Assembly (NCBI RefSeq): GCF_000332215.1
Contig: NZ_ALWB01000014.1
Span: forward strand, 1 to 43,438
DNA length: 43,438 nucleotides
Direction of reading: 5' to 3'
DNA from: Pseudanabaena biceps PCC 7429
GTDB taxonomy: Bacteria; Cyanobacteriota; Cyanobacteriia; Pseudanabaenales; Pseudanabaenaceae
This document shows, one piece after another, positions 1 through 7,921 of this stretch. Numbering within the stretch: the stretch's first letter is position 1; each line of letters starts with the position of its first letter. Made by a program: the position numbers and the translations under genes. The notes beneath the pieces are model-generated. The model did no database searches. It was not told where the DNA came from and saw nothing but the letters and a program-made list of their open reading frames with translations.

Positions 1-71
1 CTTGCTTTGAGAAAGGGTTTGCTACGCAAACCCTTTCTCAAATCCCGTTTCAAATTATCTCGAACTTACGT
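1..71 (-). repeat. Family A palindromic element, partial copy at window edge
   Basis: This holds one of the two family A hairpins: arms at 5-20 and 26-41 around the apex GCTACGC at 21-27. It is followed by the terminal repeat at 51-71, which ends in ACGT and is then followed by TA. The second hairpin and the other end lie outside the window. Orientation is opposite to the copies at 3997, 14049 and 41299. Confidence 0.8.
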
Positions 72-77
72 TAATTT

Positions 78-1061
78 TTATTTAGTCCAATCTTGGGTGG
101 GTAGATCGCTCGGATCAATAGGAGTATCCACGATTGATTTCAATCCTTCTAAGGTCGAAGGTAGCGATCGCGGATCCATAAACATCACCTTGCTACTGCC
201 ACTAGAACCAACAGTTGTAGCCATAGTGAGATAGCTTTGTGCTAACAAAAATTGCAAAGCCTCATTGGCTTGGGGATGCCCTTTCATAGACTGCAACAAA
301 ACCTGCATCGCTTGAGCCGTCCCCTGAGCCTTTAATACCTGCTCCTGTCGCTCCGCTTCAGCTCGCAAAATCCTTGATTGTTTCTGTCCTTCAGCTTCGA
401 GGATCGCCGCTTTCTGAGAAGCTTCAGCATTAAGCAGTTGGGAGTCTGCTAAACCTCTAGCTTTGTTAATTGCTGCCTCGCGATCGCCTTCCGAAGTAAG
501 AATGGCGGCGCGTTTTTTACGCTCGGCAGTCATTTGCAGTTCCATCGACTCCTGCACCGCCTTAGCAGGCAGGATATCACGCAACTCGACCCGCGTTACC
601 TTCACGCCCCAAGGTTCGGTGGCATCATCGAGATCACGCAGTAGCAGTTCGTTGATTTTATTCCTCGCCGTAAAGGTTTCATCCAGTTCCAAGCTGCCTA
701 ACTCAGAGCGAATCTGGGTCAAAACAATATTAATAATTGCTTGGCGGAGATTTTCTACGCGGTAATAGGCTTTTTCCATATCAACGACTCGCCAATAGAC
801 CACGGCATCAGCGGTAATCGGCACATTGTCACGGGTGATGCATTGTTGAGCGGGAATATCTAATACTTGTTCTTTGATTGAGCCTTTGTAGCTTACGGTA
901 TCAATAAAAGGCAGGATAAAGTGGGGACCCGCAGGAAGCTTGCGTTTATATTTCCCAAAGGATGCAACTAGGGCTTCTTCGCCTTGGTTGACGATTTTAA
1001 AAGATGCACCTCCCATCCCAAAAAATACACCCGCACCAATTACAAAACTCCATAAGTCCAT
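78..1061 (-). CDS. SPFH/Band 7 (stomatin-like, paraslipin) membrane protein
   Basis: A 327-residue protein with one N-terminal hydrophobic segment (about residues 3-25) followed by an SPFH/Band 7 domain (about 22-190). The characteristic start [21 protein letters not shown] is visible in part, and an Ala/Glu/Gln-rich coiled coil follows (about 175-260). Members of this family form large membrane-anchored oligomeric rings and organise membrane microdomains or assist membrane proteases. The coiled-coil composition and the short hydrophilic tail fit the stomatin/paraslipin branch rather than HflC or HflK. ATG at 1061 is used. It seems monocistronic: the next minus-strand coding sequence upstream is only a relic. 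A second SPFH protein (20550-21359) belongs to the prohibitin branch. Family assignment is firm; the specific role is unknown. Confidence 0.9.
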   Translation of the reverse strand: MDLWSFVIGAGVFFGMGGASFKIVNQGEEALVASFGKYKRKLPAGPHFILPFIDTVSYKGSIKEQVLDIPAQQCITRDNVPITADAVVYWRVVDMEKAYYRVENLRQAIINIVLTQIRSELGSLELDETFTARNKINELLLRDLDDATEPWGVKVTRVELRDILPAKAVQESMELQMTAERKKRAAILTSEGDREAAINKARGLADSQLLNAEASQKAAILEAEGQKQSRILRAEAERQEQVLKAQGTAQAMQVLLQSMKGHPQANEALQFLLAQSYLTMATTVGSSGSSKVMFMDPRSLPSTLEGLKSIVDTPIDPSDLPTQDWTK

Positions 1062-1109
1062 AGTGTTTTTCCTGTGAAAGACTAAAGTTTAATAATGCCG
1101 ATTTTATAT

Positions 1110-1182
1110 TGAGGCGTATCGCTTGAGCCGTTAACTCTTCTTCCAAATTATCTGGAAGCGTAATTGTCAAAGTTTTAGCCAT
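1110..1182 (-). pseudogene. Relic N-terminus of a small ribbon-helix-helix antitoxin-like gene
   Basis: Reading on the minus strand from ATG 1182, the first 24-25 residues (MAKTLTITLPDNLEEELTAQ and the next few) look like the start of the short RHH-type antitoxins common in cyanobacteria. After about residue 25 the resemblance stops. The frame then runs into the start region of the SPFH gene, overlapping its ATG at 1061. No partner toxin is adjacent. I read this as a truncated remnant, not a working gene. The match is by eye only, so the family call is tentative. Confidence 0.4.
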
Positions 1183-1247
1183 AGCTTTCGTCAGATTGGA
1201 TTGTAATCATTTTAGGTCACAAATCTAAAAACCTAAAATCAATAGTT

Positions 1248-1581
1248 TTATGTCTCAATGTCTAATGCAGCTAAGCGATCGCGTAATTTCTGCACCTCCA
1301 GATCAGCAATTTCTGCTCTCTGAGTTTGTACTTGCAAAAGTCATTTCAAAAATGACACTGGGAACTTTCCCTGTTTCCCAAATTTTGTAATTGTCTTAGG
1401 GCTGTTGCGGAATATCAAAAATTACCATCACATCAGGTGCAACCCGCAATCTAGGGAAACCATTCGCGTAATATAAAAATTGATTGGCAAGGACAACAGG
1501 CGATCGCTCAGAAAACTTTTCGGCTAAATAATTTCGTAAAACAGCTACCGTTGCAATAATCGCATCATTAATCTTAGTCAT
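1248..1581 (-). pseudogene. Decayed Uma2-family (PD-(D/E)XK-like) gene
   Basis: The minus-strand frame from ATG 1581 encodes 61 residues ending IFDIPQQP, including RLRVAPDVMVIFD, which resembles the Uma2 core. It then meets a stop (TAA), after which the same frame continues with DNYKIWETGKVPSVIFEMT, again typical of Uma2. A second lesion follows. In another frame the region down to 1248 encodes a C-terminal coiled tail (QRAEIADLEVQKLRDRLAAL) that ends many Uma2 proteins. So this looks like one gene with an in-frame stop and an internal deletion or frameshift that removed most of the nuclease core. Uma2 proteins are very abundant, often multicopy, in cyanobacteria and of uncertain function. 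Confidence 0.7.
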
Positions 1582-1683
1582 GGCTCAAACAATGCGATCG
1601 CACTGACAGCAGGGGACTTTTAAAGATATTTTTTAAAGATATTTTTTAATTATAGCGATCGCGGCAAATATACTTAGTCTTAA

Positions 1684-1740
1684 TGCGATGTCTTGATGCG
1701 ATGTCTTGATGCGATGTCTTGATGCGATGTCTTGATGCGA
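1684..1740. repeat. 13-bp tandem repeat, four copies plus a partial
   Basis: The unit TGCGATGTCTTGA occurs four times without change (1684-1696, 1697-1709, 1710-1722, 1723-1735) and a fifth begins at 1736 before merging into a GCGATCGC site. Just upstream, about 1617-1648, a TTTTAAAGATATT unit is duplicated. The block lies about 70 bp before the double-PTPS start. Confidence 0.95.
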
Positions 1741-1811
1741 TCGCGGGAAATGTTAATCTATTAATATAAATTTACAATTTATCAAACTTGGTTTTTGATA
1801 GCTAATTCCTG

Positions 1812-2684
1812 ATGGCTAAATGTGTAATTAATCGCCGCGCTGAGTTTTCTGCTAGTCATCGTTACTGGCTGCCTGAAATCCCCCCAGAGGAAAATCTTGC
1901 TAAGTTCGGTGCATGTACTAATTTTCCTCCCCACGGTCACAACTATGTAATGTATGTGGGCATGGTAGGAGAGATCGACCATACTGGCATGGTACTAAAT
2001 CTCTCAGATGTCAAGCACACGATCGCCCGTGAAGTGACGACCCAATTAAATTTCTCCTATCTCAATCAAGCATGGGAAGAATTCCAAGAAACGCTCCCCA
2101 CCACCGAAAATATTGCCCGTGTAATTTGGCAGCGTTTAGAAGCGCACCTACCATTGGTCAATATTCGCTTATACGAACATCCCGAACTCTGGGCTGATTA
2201 TCAAGGTAATAACATGCAAGCACATTTAACAATTAGCACTCACTTTTCTGCTGCCCATCGCCTCGCTCTCGACACATTATCCCTAGAAGAAAATACCGCG
2301 ATCTATGGCAAGTGCGCTCGTGTTAATGGTCACGGACATAACTATCATTTAGAAGTAGCCATTGCTGGTGACATCGATCCTCGTACTGGCATGATTGCTG
2401 ATCTATGCGCCTTTCAAAACGCCATTGATAAATATGTCCTCGAACCGATGGATCATACCTTTCTCAATAAAGATATTCCCTATTTTTCGGAAGTCGTTCC
2501 TACTGCCGAAAATATTGCTGTCTATATCCAAAAGTTGCTAACCAAGCCAATTCGCGAGATTGGCGCAAAACTCCATAGCATTAAGCTGATTGAGAGTCCT
2601 AACAACTCCTGTGAAGTTTATGGCGAATACCAACTCTCTGACATCGAGCATTCCTTAGAAGAAGCCTTGGCTAAGGCTTCTTAA
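1812..2684 (+). CDS. Tandem double-domain 6-pyruvoyl/6-carboxy-tetrahydropterin synthase family protein
   Basis: A 290-residue protein made of two PTPS/QueD-fold halves (about 1-130 and 137-285), where a normal QueD or PTPS is a single 120-150 residue unit. The second half has everything expected: zinc histidines H149, H174 and H176 (HGHNY), catalytic C168, the MDH pair D214/H215 and E262 in IESPN. The first half keeps H16, C35, H41 and H43 but has N80-F81 where the Asp-His of the triad should be, so it is probably not catalytic. QueD makes 6-carboxytetrahydropterin for queuosine; PTPS homologues act in tetrahydropterin synthesis. Substrate cannot be decided from sequence. ATG 1812 immediately precedes the first fold. 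Neighbours give no pathway context. Confidence 0.85.
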   Translation: MAKCVINRRAEFSASHRYWLPEIPPEENLAKFGACTNFPPHGHNYVMYVGMVGEIDHTGMVLNLSDVKHTIAREVTTQLNFSYLNQAWEEFQETLPTTENIARVIWQRLEAHLPLVNIRLYEHPELWADYQGNNMQAHLTISTHFSAAHRLALDTLSLEENTAIYGKCARVNGHGHNYHLEVAIAGDIDPRTGMIADLCAFQNAIDKYVLEPMDHTFLNKDIPYFSEVVPTAENIAVYIQKLLTKPIREIGAKLHSIKLIESPNNSCEVYGEYQLSDIEHSLEEALAKAS

Positions 2685-2720
2685 TTTCTAAAGATTAATT
2701 TCTAAAGATTAATTTCTAAA

Positions 2721-2758
2721 CCGAAGATGAGCCAAGCTGTAGCTTGGCTCATCTTCGG
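2721..2758. repeat. 18-bp perfect inverted repeat, likely terminator of the PTPS gene
   Basis: Arms 2721-2738 and 2741-2758 are perfectly complementary around GT. It follows the PTPS stop by 36 bp and lacks a long T run, though AAAAATTTTT follows at 2761. An ATG at 2727 lies inside its left arm, which argues against using that ATG as the start of the WD40 gene. Two direct copies of TAATTTCTAAAGAT lie just before it (about 2682-2712). Confidence 0.7.
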
Positions 2759-2783
2759 CAAAAAATTTTTACAAATATCAATC

Positions 2784-3992
2784 ATGTCCGCATCAAAACA
2801 GCATCACCAGCAACCCACAGCAAAGGATGCAGTTCTTGGCGGTCAGATAACGCCGCCACTGGGAGGAGTTGTATTAGGAGGAATTGCAGGAGTCAAGCAA
2901 AGGTTCCATAGCCCTGCGATCGCCTCTAGAATGGCATCCCTGCGCGAAGCTCTCAATCATGGGGAAGCGGGATTGAACTTAGTTTTGCAAGGCTTACAGG
3001 ATCATTCGCTCTCCGTCCAACGTACCGCGCTCCTATTGCTTTGGCGCAGACCCGACCCCCATGTCCGTCAAGCCTTAGCCGACTACAGCCAATATCATTT
3101 ATTCGATATCGTCGATACGCTCCAAGGTCATGCTTCAGCGATCGTTTCCCTTGCCCTGTCAGCCAATGGCAGGATTTTATATAGCGCTGGGGCGGATTTC
3201 AGTATTAAAGTTTGGGACTTAGGAACAGATAGAAATCAGCATAAACTGATTGGTTCCATTCGCGGACATAATCAGATGATTACCTCTATCGCCCTGAGTG
3301 CTAACGGTCGTCTATTAGCTAGCGGCAGCCGCGATAAAACGATCAAACTCTGGGATGCACGCTCTGGGCAAGAGCTACTAACCCTAACGGGGCATATCGG
3401 CTATGTTAATTCTGTAGCAATTACTCCCGATGGAAAGACCTTAGTGACAGGTAGCCAAGACACCACGATTAAGCTTTGGGATATTAAAACGGGAACCAAA
3501 ATTCGCACTCTGCGCGGGCATACTAGTCTTGTGGATTCCGTCGCCCTGAGTCCCGATGGCAAAGCGATCGCTAGTTGCAGTTGGGATACAACGATTCGAG
3601 TATGGGACTTAGTTTCAGGGAGGCAACGTTGGGAATTTATCGGACATTCGGCAAGGGTGCTCTCCTTTGCCATCAGTCCCGATGGGCGTACCCTCGTTAG
3701 TGGTAGTCTCGATACGCGCATCAAGGTCTGGGATTTGCAAACGGGTAAAGCCATTCGGACATTAGAAGGACATTGGGGCTGGGTCAAGTCACTGATTGTC
3801 AGTAGGGATGGCAAAACTCTGATCAGCGCTAGCTATAAAGAAATCCGCGTGTGGAACTTAGAAACAGGAGAACCCATTCAAGTGCTTACTGGACATATCA
3901 ATCTCATTAATGCGATCGCTCTCAGTCGTGACGGACAAACCTTAGTTAGTGGCGGCGAAGATAGCAATATTCATATCTGGAGAGTTCCCTAA
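2784..3992 (+). CDS. WD40 repeat protein with helical N-terminal domain
   Basis: A 402-residue protein if started at ATG 2784 (MSASK). The upstream in-frame ATG at 2727 is rejected because it sits in a perfect hairpin. Residues about 50-115 are helical and HEAT-like (LNLVLQGLQDHSLSVQRTAL). They are followed by seven WD40 repeats starting at about residue 117, each with GH near the front and WD or WN/WR at the end, enough for one closed seven-blade propeller. The sixth repeat is slightly degenerate (YKEIRVWN). WD40 propellers are protein-interaction platforms, and this arrangement is common in cyanobacteria without a defined function. No signal peptide is seen, so it is probably cytoplasmic. 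A family A element begins 5 bp after the stop. Confidence 0.9.
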   Translation: MSASKQHHQQPTAKDAVLGGQITPPLGGVVLGGIAGVKQRFHSPAIASRMASLREALNHGEAGLNLVLQGLQDHSLSVQRTALLLLWRRPDPHVRQALADYSQYHLFDIVDTLQGHASAIVSLALSANGRILYSAGADFSIKVWDLGTDRNQHKLIGSIRGHNQMITSIALSANGRLLASGSRDKTIKLWDARSGQELLTLTGHIGYVNSVAITPDGKTLVTGSQDTTIKLWDIKTGTKIRTLRGHTSLVDSVALSPDGKAIASCSWDTTIRVWDLVSGRQRWEFIGHSARVLSFAISPDGRTLVSGSLDTRIKVWDLQTGKAIRTLEGHWGWVKSLIVSRDGKTLISASYKEIRVWNLETGEPIQVLTGHINLINAIALSRDGQTLVSGGEDSNIHIWRVP

Positions 3993-3996
3993 TCAA

Positions 3997-4141
3997 ACGT
4001 GAGTTCGGGATAATTGGAAACGGGCTTTGAGAAAGGGTTTGCTACGCAAACCCTTTCTCAAAGTCCAAAATCAAAAGCCTTGCGTAGCAAGGCTTTTGAT
4101 TTTGGACTTTTAAAATTTGCTAGCTTAACCCAAACTGACGT
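3997..4141 (+). repeat. Family A palindromic element (145 bp), full copy
   Basis: Ends are ACGTGAGTTCGGGATAAT (3997) and the inverted form AACCCAAACTGACGT (to 4141). Inside are two hairpins. Hairpin 1 is 4025-4063 with a 17-bp stem and apex GCTACGC. Hairpin 2 is 4063-4107 with a 21-bp stem and apex GCGTAGC. It lies 4 bp after the WD40 stop and 8 bp from the stop of the convergent surface-protein gene, so it may also act as a two-way terminator. Confidence 0.9.
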
Positions 4142-4149
4142 AAGTTTAA

Positions 4150-5031
4150 CTAAGCAGCAACTACTTTAAGTTGCTTTTTACGTCTAGCTGCACGCCAGCC
4201 ACCGAATGCACCTGCCAGAAAAATACCAGCGATCGCAGGAGGGACGGGAACTGGTCTTACAGAAACCAAATCATTGCTACATTCAAATCCTAAGGTTGCC
4301 AAAAATTGCTGACCTTGATATTGACTAGGAAGTGTAAACTTAAATCCAAAAGTATTGGGGTTGGCACTAGCTTGGTAGATCGTGCTGGGAAAACCAATGG
4401 CAGCTAGATCTGACTGCGTCAGATAGCTGAGGTTACCTCCCGCAAATAGATTCCCCGTAGCAATTTCAAGGGGAAGAGAAGAACCATTATTAATGTAGGG
4501 AGCAAAATAGGAATCATTGGCGGCTAGATCGCCAGCGGTAGAATTGCCCGCAGAATTTCTATAAGCGTTATAACTGGAATAGCCATTGTTACTTGAGGCA
4601 ACACTTTGACCAGTAACACCCGTATAAACACCAACGGTATTAGCACCAAAGTCATTGTTGGGTGCAAACCTTACGCCAAGTAGCGAGCCTTGGGCTGTAC
4701 TGAAGTTATTTCCAGCGTTGCCATAATTGAAGTCTAGAAAAAGAGAGCCGAAACCGACATTTGTGTTGTTGGAATTAACGCCATAGAGAGAATTACTGGA
4801 GTTAATTCCTACATAAACATCATTACCCACGACTTTATAGCCCATGCCATAGATATCCCAACGGCTGTCTGCATTAAATCCCCCCGATCCAGAACCATCA
4901 TAGGAGTAGTCATCACGGGCATAATTCCAGCCATTTACGATCGTTCCGGCCTGTGCTGGAAGACTGGTGGCGATCGCCCCCAAAGAGATTGCTATAGCTG
5001 AGAATACTTTTGACAAAACCGACTTATTCAT
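4150..5031 (-). CDS. Secreted exosortase-dependent (PEP-CTERM-like) surface protein
   Basis: A 293-residue protein with a clear signal peptide (hydrophobic about 8-22, cleavage after LPAQA). It has a long Asn/Ser/Gly/Tyr-rich beta-type body and a C-terminal sorting signal. That signal has a short Pro motif (VPVPPA), a hydrophobic segment (IAGIFLAGAFGG) and an RAARRKK basic tail. This tripartite ending is the mark of exosortase substrates, which are cleaved and anchored at the cell surface. The Pro motif differs from canonical PEP, as in several cyanobacterial variants. No exosortase gene is in the window. The ATG at 5031 has a good purine-rich RBS (GGGAAGGG). The exact function, adhesion or matrix, is unknown. 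Confidence 0.8.
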   Translation of the reverse strand: MNKSVLSKVFSAIAISLGAIATSLPAQAGTIVNGWNYARDDYSYDGSGSGGFNADSRWDIYGMGYKVVGNDVYVGINSSNSLYGVNSNNTNVGFGSLFLDFNYGNAGNNFSTAQGSLLGVRFAPNNDFGANTVGVYTGVTGQSVASSNNGYSSYNAYRNSAGNSTAGDLAANDSYFAPYINNGSSLPLEIATGNLFAGGNLSYLTQSDLAAIGFPSTIYQASANPNTFGFKFTLPSQYQGQQFLATLGFECSNDLVSVRPVPVPPAIAGIFLAGAFGGWRAARRKKQLKVVAA

Positions 5032-5257
5032 TTCCCTTCCCTAAAACCTGACTAAAACAAAAATATTTCTAATGACGAAGCAAGACTTATTAGTTAATGC
5101 TTGTTAGTTAATGCTTGGTTATTTCTTATACTCAGGTTTCTAGATCGGGTTGTCATCTAGGTAAAGTTAGCAAAAAGTTATTTTCGATACTTTTCACTGG
5201 TTATCGAATAGTTATATCAGTATAAAGTCTTACTAAATAAAGATTATCTCCTTGTTT

Positions 5258-6169
5258 TTATCCTCGTAATTTCTGAATCTGTCGTTCGCTCTGTTGCGCC
5301 CAAGGAATGTTTTTTTGCTGATTAAAATAAGCCTGCGCCTGAATAAAAGATTGCATCGCATCCTGTTTTTGCCCCGCTCTTACCTGTGCGACCCCAAGGG
5401 TATAAAAAGCCTCAGCATAGTCTTTACGAAACTGCAAAGCATTACGCAACTGTCCGATCGCATTTTCAGTTTGTCCTTGAATTAATAAAGCGGCTCCCAA
5501 ATTGTAATAGGCTTCGGCATATTCAGGATTCAATTGCAAAGCCTTGGCATAATAGGCGATCGCTTTGGTAATATTGCCCTGAGTTTGAATTAATAGCCCT
5601 AGGTTATAGATCGTTTCAGGGGCTTGGGGATTGAGTTTAAGAGCCTGATTGAGATTCGCGATCGCCCCATTAATATCCTTTTTTTCCTTCAATGCTAAGC
5701 CGAGATTATAATAAGCAACTGATAGTTTCGGATCAAGGCTAATCGCCCTTTGTAAGCTGGGAATTGCGCGATTGGCATCACCTGACTGTAACAATGCTGC
5801 GCCCAGATTACTGTACGCAATCGCAAACTTAGGATCGAGTCTAGTGGCGCGTTGAAAAGAATGAATAGCTTCCTTTAATTTGCCTGCCTGTGCGTAGGCT
5901 AATCCCAGATTATAATGCGCTACCGTCAGTTCTGGATTTTTCTGAATCGCCGCCCGAAATATAACTATCGCTCCTTCTAAATTACCTAAACGCACATAGG
6001 CGTTACCCCGTTCCAAAAGCTGATCGGCAGTTTCATTGGGCGGTACGACGATTTCCTGCTGTACTTGAACTTTTTGCGGTGGCTTAGGACGCAGTTGCGC
6101 GATCGCCCCCTCAGCACCACAGATCATAATCACTAAGACCGATGCGAAAACTCCCAAAACTGGTTTCAT
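5258..6169 (-). CDS. Secreted tetratricopeptide repeat protein
   Basis: A 303-residue protein with an N-terminal signal peptide (hydrophobic about 5-24, likely cleaved near GAIAQ). From about residue 45 it carries seven or more consecutive 34-residue TPR units (pattern A-x-x-YNLG-x-A, with DP or NP between units), ending in a short charged tail. TPR superhelices mediate protein-protein contacts, here probably in the periplasm or thylakoid lumen. The partner is not indicated by neighbours: the surface protein downstream on the same strand is 226 bp away and trpG diverges upstream. ATG 6169 chosen because it begins the signal peptide. Confidence 0.88.
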   Translation of the reverse strand: MKPVLGVFASVLVIMICGAEGAIAQLRPKPPQKVQVQQEIVVPPNETADQLLERGNAYVRLGNLEGAIVIFRAAIQKNPELTVAHYNLGLAYAQAGKLKEAIHSFQRATRLDPKFAIAYSNLGAALLQSGDANRAIPSLQRAISLDPKLSVAYYNLGLALKEKKDINGAIANLNQALKLNPQAPETIYNLGLLIQTQGNITKAIAYYAKALQLNPEYAEAYYNLGAALLIQGQTENAIGQLRNALQFRKDYAEAFYTLGVAQVRAGQKQDAMQSFIQAQAYFNQQKNIPWAQQSERQIQKLRG

Positions 6170-6297
6170 AATCTTTTCTGGTCTGAATTCTTCATAAAGA
6201 ATGTTAAATTGAGAAGGCTAAATTGAGTAAGAAATTAGCGATCGTCGTCAAGCCTTGAGCTTCAAAAATAAGCTTTACAAACACAAGCCCTGTAAAC

Positions 6298-6897
6298 ATG
6301 ATTCTCGTTATCGACAATTACGACAGCTTTACCTATAACCTCGTGCAGTACCTTGGAGAATTATTACCCGAATTCCCTACATTGGGCGAAATTATAGTTA
6401 AAAGAAATGACGAAATAACCATCGCCGAAGTCAAACAACTTCAACCCGCAGGAGTCGTAATCTCACCAGGTCCTGGTCGCCCCGAAGAAGCGGGTGTATC
6501 TCTAGATATTATTCGTGAAATGGCTGCCCATACGCCAATATTAGGTGTATGTCTCGGGCATCAAAGCATGGGATTAATGTATGGAGGAAAGGTCGTCTCG
6601 GCTCCCTACTTAATGCATGGCAAGACATCCCAAATTTATCATACGGGAGTCGGTATTTTGGCAGGACTAGCTAACCCATTTACCGCCACTCGTTACCATA
6701 GTCTCGTTATTGATCGCCAAAATTGCCCCGATGTCCTTGAGGTTACAGCATGGACTGAAGATGACATAATCATGGGAGTCCGACACAAAGAATATCCCCA
6801 TGTCCAAGGCGTACAATTCCATCCTGAAAGCATCTTGACCGAGACAGGCAAAGACTTACTGAGAAACTTCTTAAAAGGATTGAGCGTCATAGCCTGA
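6298..6897 (+). CDS. trpG: Anthranilate / aminodeoxychorismate synthase glutaminase subunit (TrpG/PabA)
   Basis: A 199-residue class I glutamine amidotransferase. It has the [10 protein letters not shown] start, an oxyanion-type [11 protein letters not shown] (about 56-66), nucleophile C85 in GVCLGHQS, and catalytic H175 and E177 in FHPES. The full length and all catalytic residues are intact. It supplies ammonia to TrpE (tryptophan) and, in many bacteria, also to PabB (folate). Cyanobacteria often have one bifunctional copy, and sequence alone cannot separate trpG from pabA. It is monocistronic here with ATG at 6298. A short near-palindrome, GGTAGGTGGC... TGCTACCTACC, follows at about 6905-6931 and may be its terminator. 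Confidence 0.92.
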   Translation: MILVIDNYDSFTYNLVQYLGELLPEFPTLGEIIVKRNDEITIAEVKQLQPAGVVISPGPGRPEEAGVSLDIIREMAAHTPILGVCLGHQSMGLMYGGKVVSAPYLMHGKTSQIYHTGVGILAGLANPFTATRYHSLVIDRQNCPDVLEVTAWTEDDIIMGVRHKEYPHVQGVQFHPESILTETGKDLLRNFLKGLSVIA

Positions 6898-7049
6898 TAT
6901 TTAAGGTAGGTGGCGCTTTATGCTACCTACCTTAAATACTGGGCTTTATAAATACTGGGCTTAAGTACCTGATAGTTTCGACTAAATATCGCTTTGGGAA
7001 AATCCGCACATTTCAAGCACATTTCAAAATACTTACTGAACTAAACAAC

Positions 7050-7832
7050 ATGCGCCGCAGACAAATTCTTCGACTCGCCCAAGGTGGACTGATCTCAGCA
7101 TTTACCGCAGGAATTATTGCTGACGCAGCCAATTCTCAAGCAAATTCAACCCTACGCCTTCAGTGGTTGGGGCATCTATCATTTTTAATCTCAGGAGATA
7201 ACGTTAGCTTTTTAACCCATCCATTTCGTCCCGTCGGTTGTACCGCGAAGCTGACCTCTCCAACCGCCCAATCTGACTATATTTTGATTAGTTCGCGCTT
7301 ACTTGACGAAGGATATTTAGAAAATCTCCCCAAGGACAAGCGAGTTTTGTCTGAAGCGGGCTCTTACAATCTTAAAGGCATAAATCTTCAGGGAATTACG
7401 ATGGATCACGATCGCCTTGGCGGTCGTAGATTTGGGCGCAATGTGGCATGGCGCTGGAAGCAATCGGGCATCTTTATATTGCATTTAGGTAGCGCCGCCG
7501 CCCCCATCACCGCTTCTCAGCGAATTCTCATGGGTCGTCCTGACGTTTTGATTTTGCCCATAGGTGGCAGTGCTCAAAGCACCGATCCAATGCAAGCTAA
7601 AGCCTATTCCCCCCAAGAAGCTCAAGCGATCGTTACCGAACTAAATCCCCGTATAGTTATTCCTGTGTATTACCGTACTGACAAATCCAGTAAGTCTTGC
7701 CAGCTAGCTTCTATCGATGAGTTCCTTGCGCTCATGCCCAAGGACAGTATTAAGAAGTTGGAAGGTTCGACCCTAGAGTTAAATGCGAGCAGTCTGCCTC
7801 AAAGCACTGTGGTGCGTGTCCTCAGTTCCTAA
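7050..7832 (+). CDS. Exported metallo-beta-lactamase-fold protein, metal site degenerate
   Basis: A 260-residue protein with a twin-arginine-like start (MRRRQILRLAQGG) and a hydrophobic h-region, suggesting Tat export. The body resembles the UlaG-like MBL-fold hydrolases of cyanobacteria: LQWLGHLSFLI at 33-43, then a THP strand. The canonical HxHxDH metal motif is not present: the expected place reads YILISSRLLDEGYLENLP. Only isolated histidines remain (H120 region MDHDRLGG, and FILHLG). So hydrolase activity is doubtful, and this may be a structural or altered-metal relative. It is convergent with the L,D-transpeptidase gene, with a strong palindrome between. Confidence 0.75.
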   Translation: MRRRQILRLAQGGLISAFTAGIIADAANSQANSTLRLQWLGHLSFLISGDNVSFLTHPFRPVGCTAKLTSPTAQSDYILISSRLLDEGYLENLPKDKRVLSEAGSYNLKGINLQGITMDHDRLGGRRFGRNVAWRWKQSGIFILHLGSAAAPITASQRILMGRPDVLILPIGGSAQSTDPMQAKAYSPQEAQAIVTELNPRIVIPVYYRTDKSSKSCQLASIDEFLALMPKDSIKKLEGSTLELNASSLPQSTVVRVLSS

Positions 7833-7864
7833 ATAAACTCCTAAATCACTTCTATAGGGACATA

Positions 7865-7917
7865 AGCCCCAAGAATTGATAGGCGGCGCTTCGCGCCGCC
7901 TATCAATTCTTGGGGTT
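7865..7917. repeat. Family D palindrome, probable bidirectional terminator
   Basis: A 23-bp perfect stem (7867-7889 with 7893-7915) and TTC loop with apex GGCGC-TTC-GCGCC, weakly extended at both feet. It lies between two convergent genes, 34 bp after the MBL-fold stop and 4 bp before the L,D-transpeptidase stop. Confidence 0.9.
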
Positions 7918-7921
7918 TGAC

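Noticed and set aside
2727-2783. N-terminal extension of the WD40 protein (start at ATG 2727)
   Set aside because: The ATG and first ten codons lie inside a perfect 18-bp hairpin; ATG 2784 fits better.
3401-3814. Minus-strand open frame of 137 codons opposite the WD40 gene
   Set aside because: It mirrors the repeat structure of the WD40 protein in antisense; no start signal or family resemblance.
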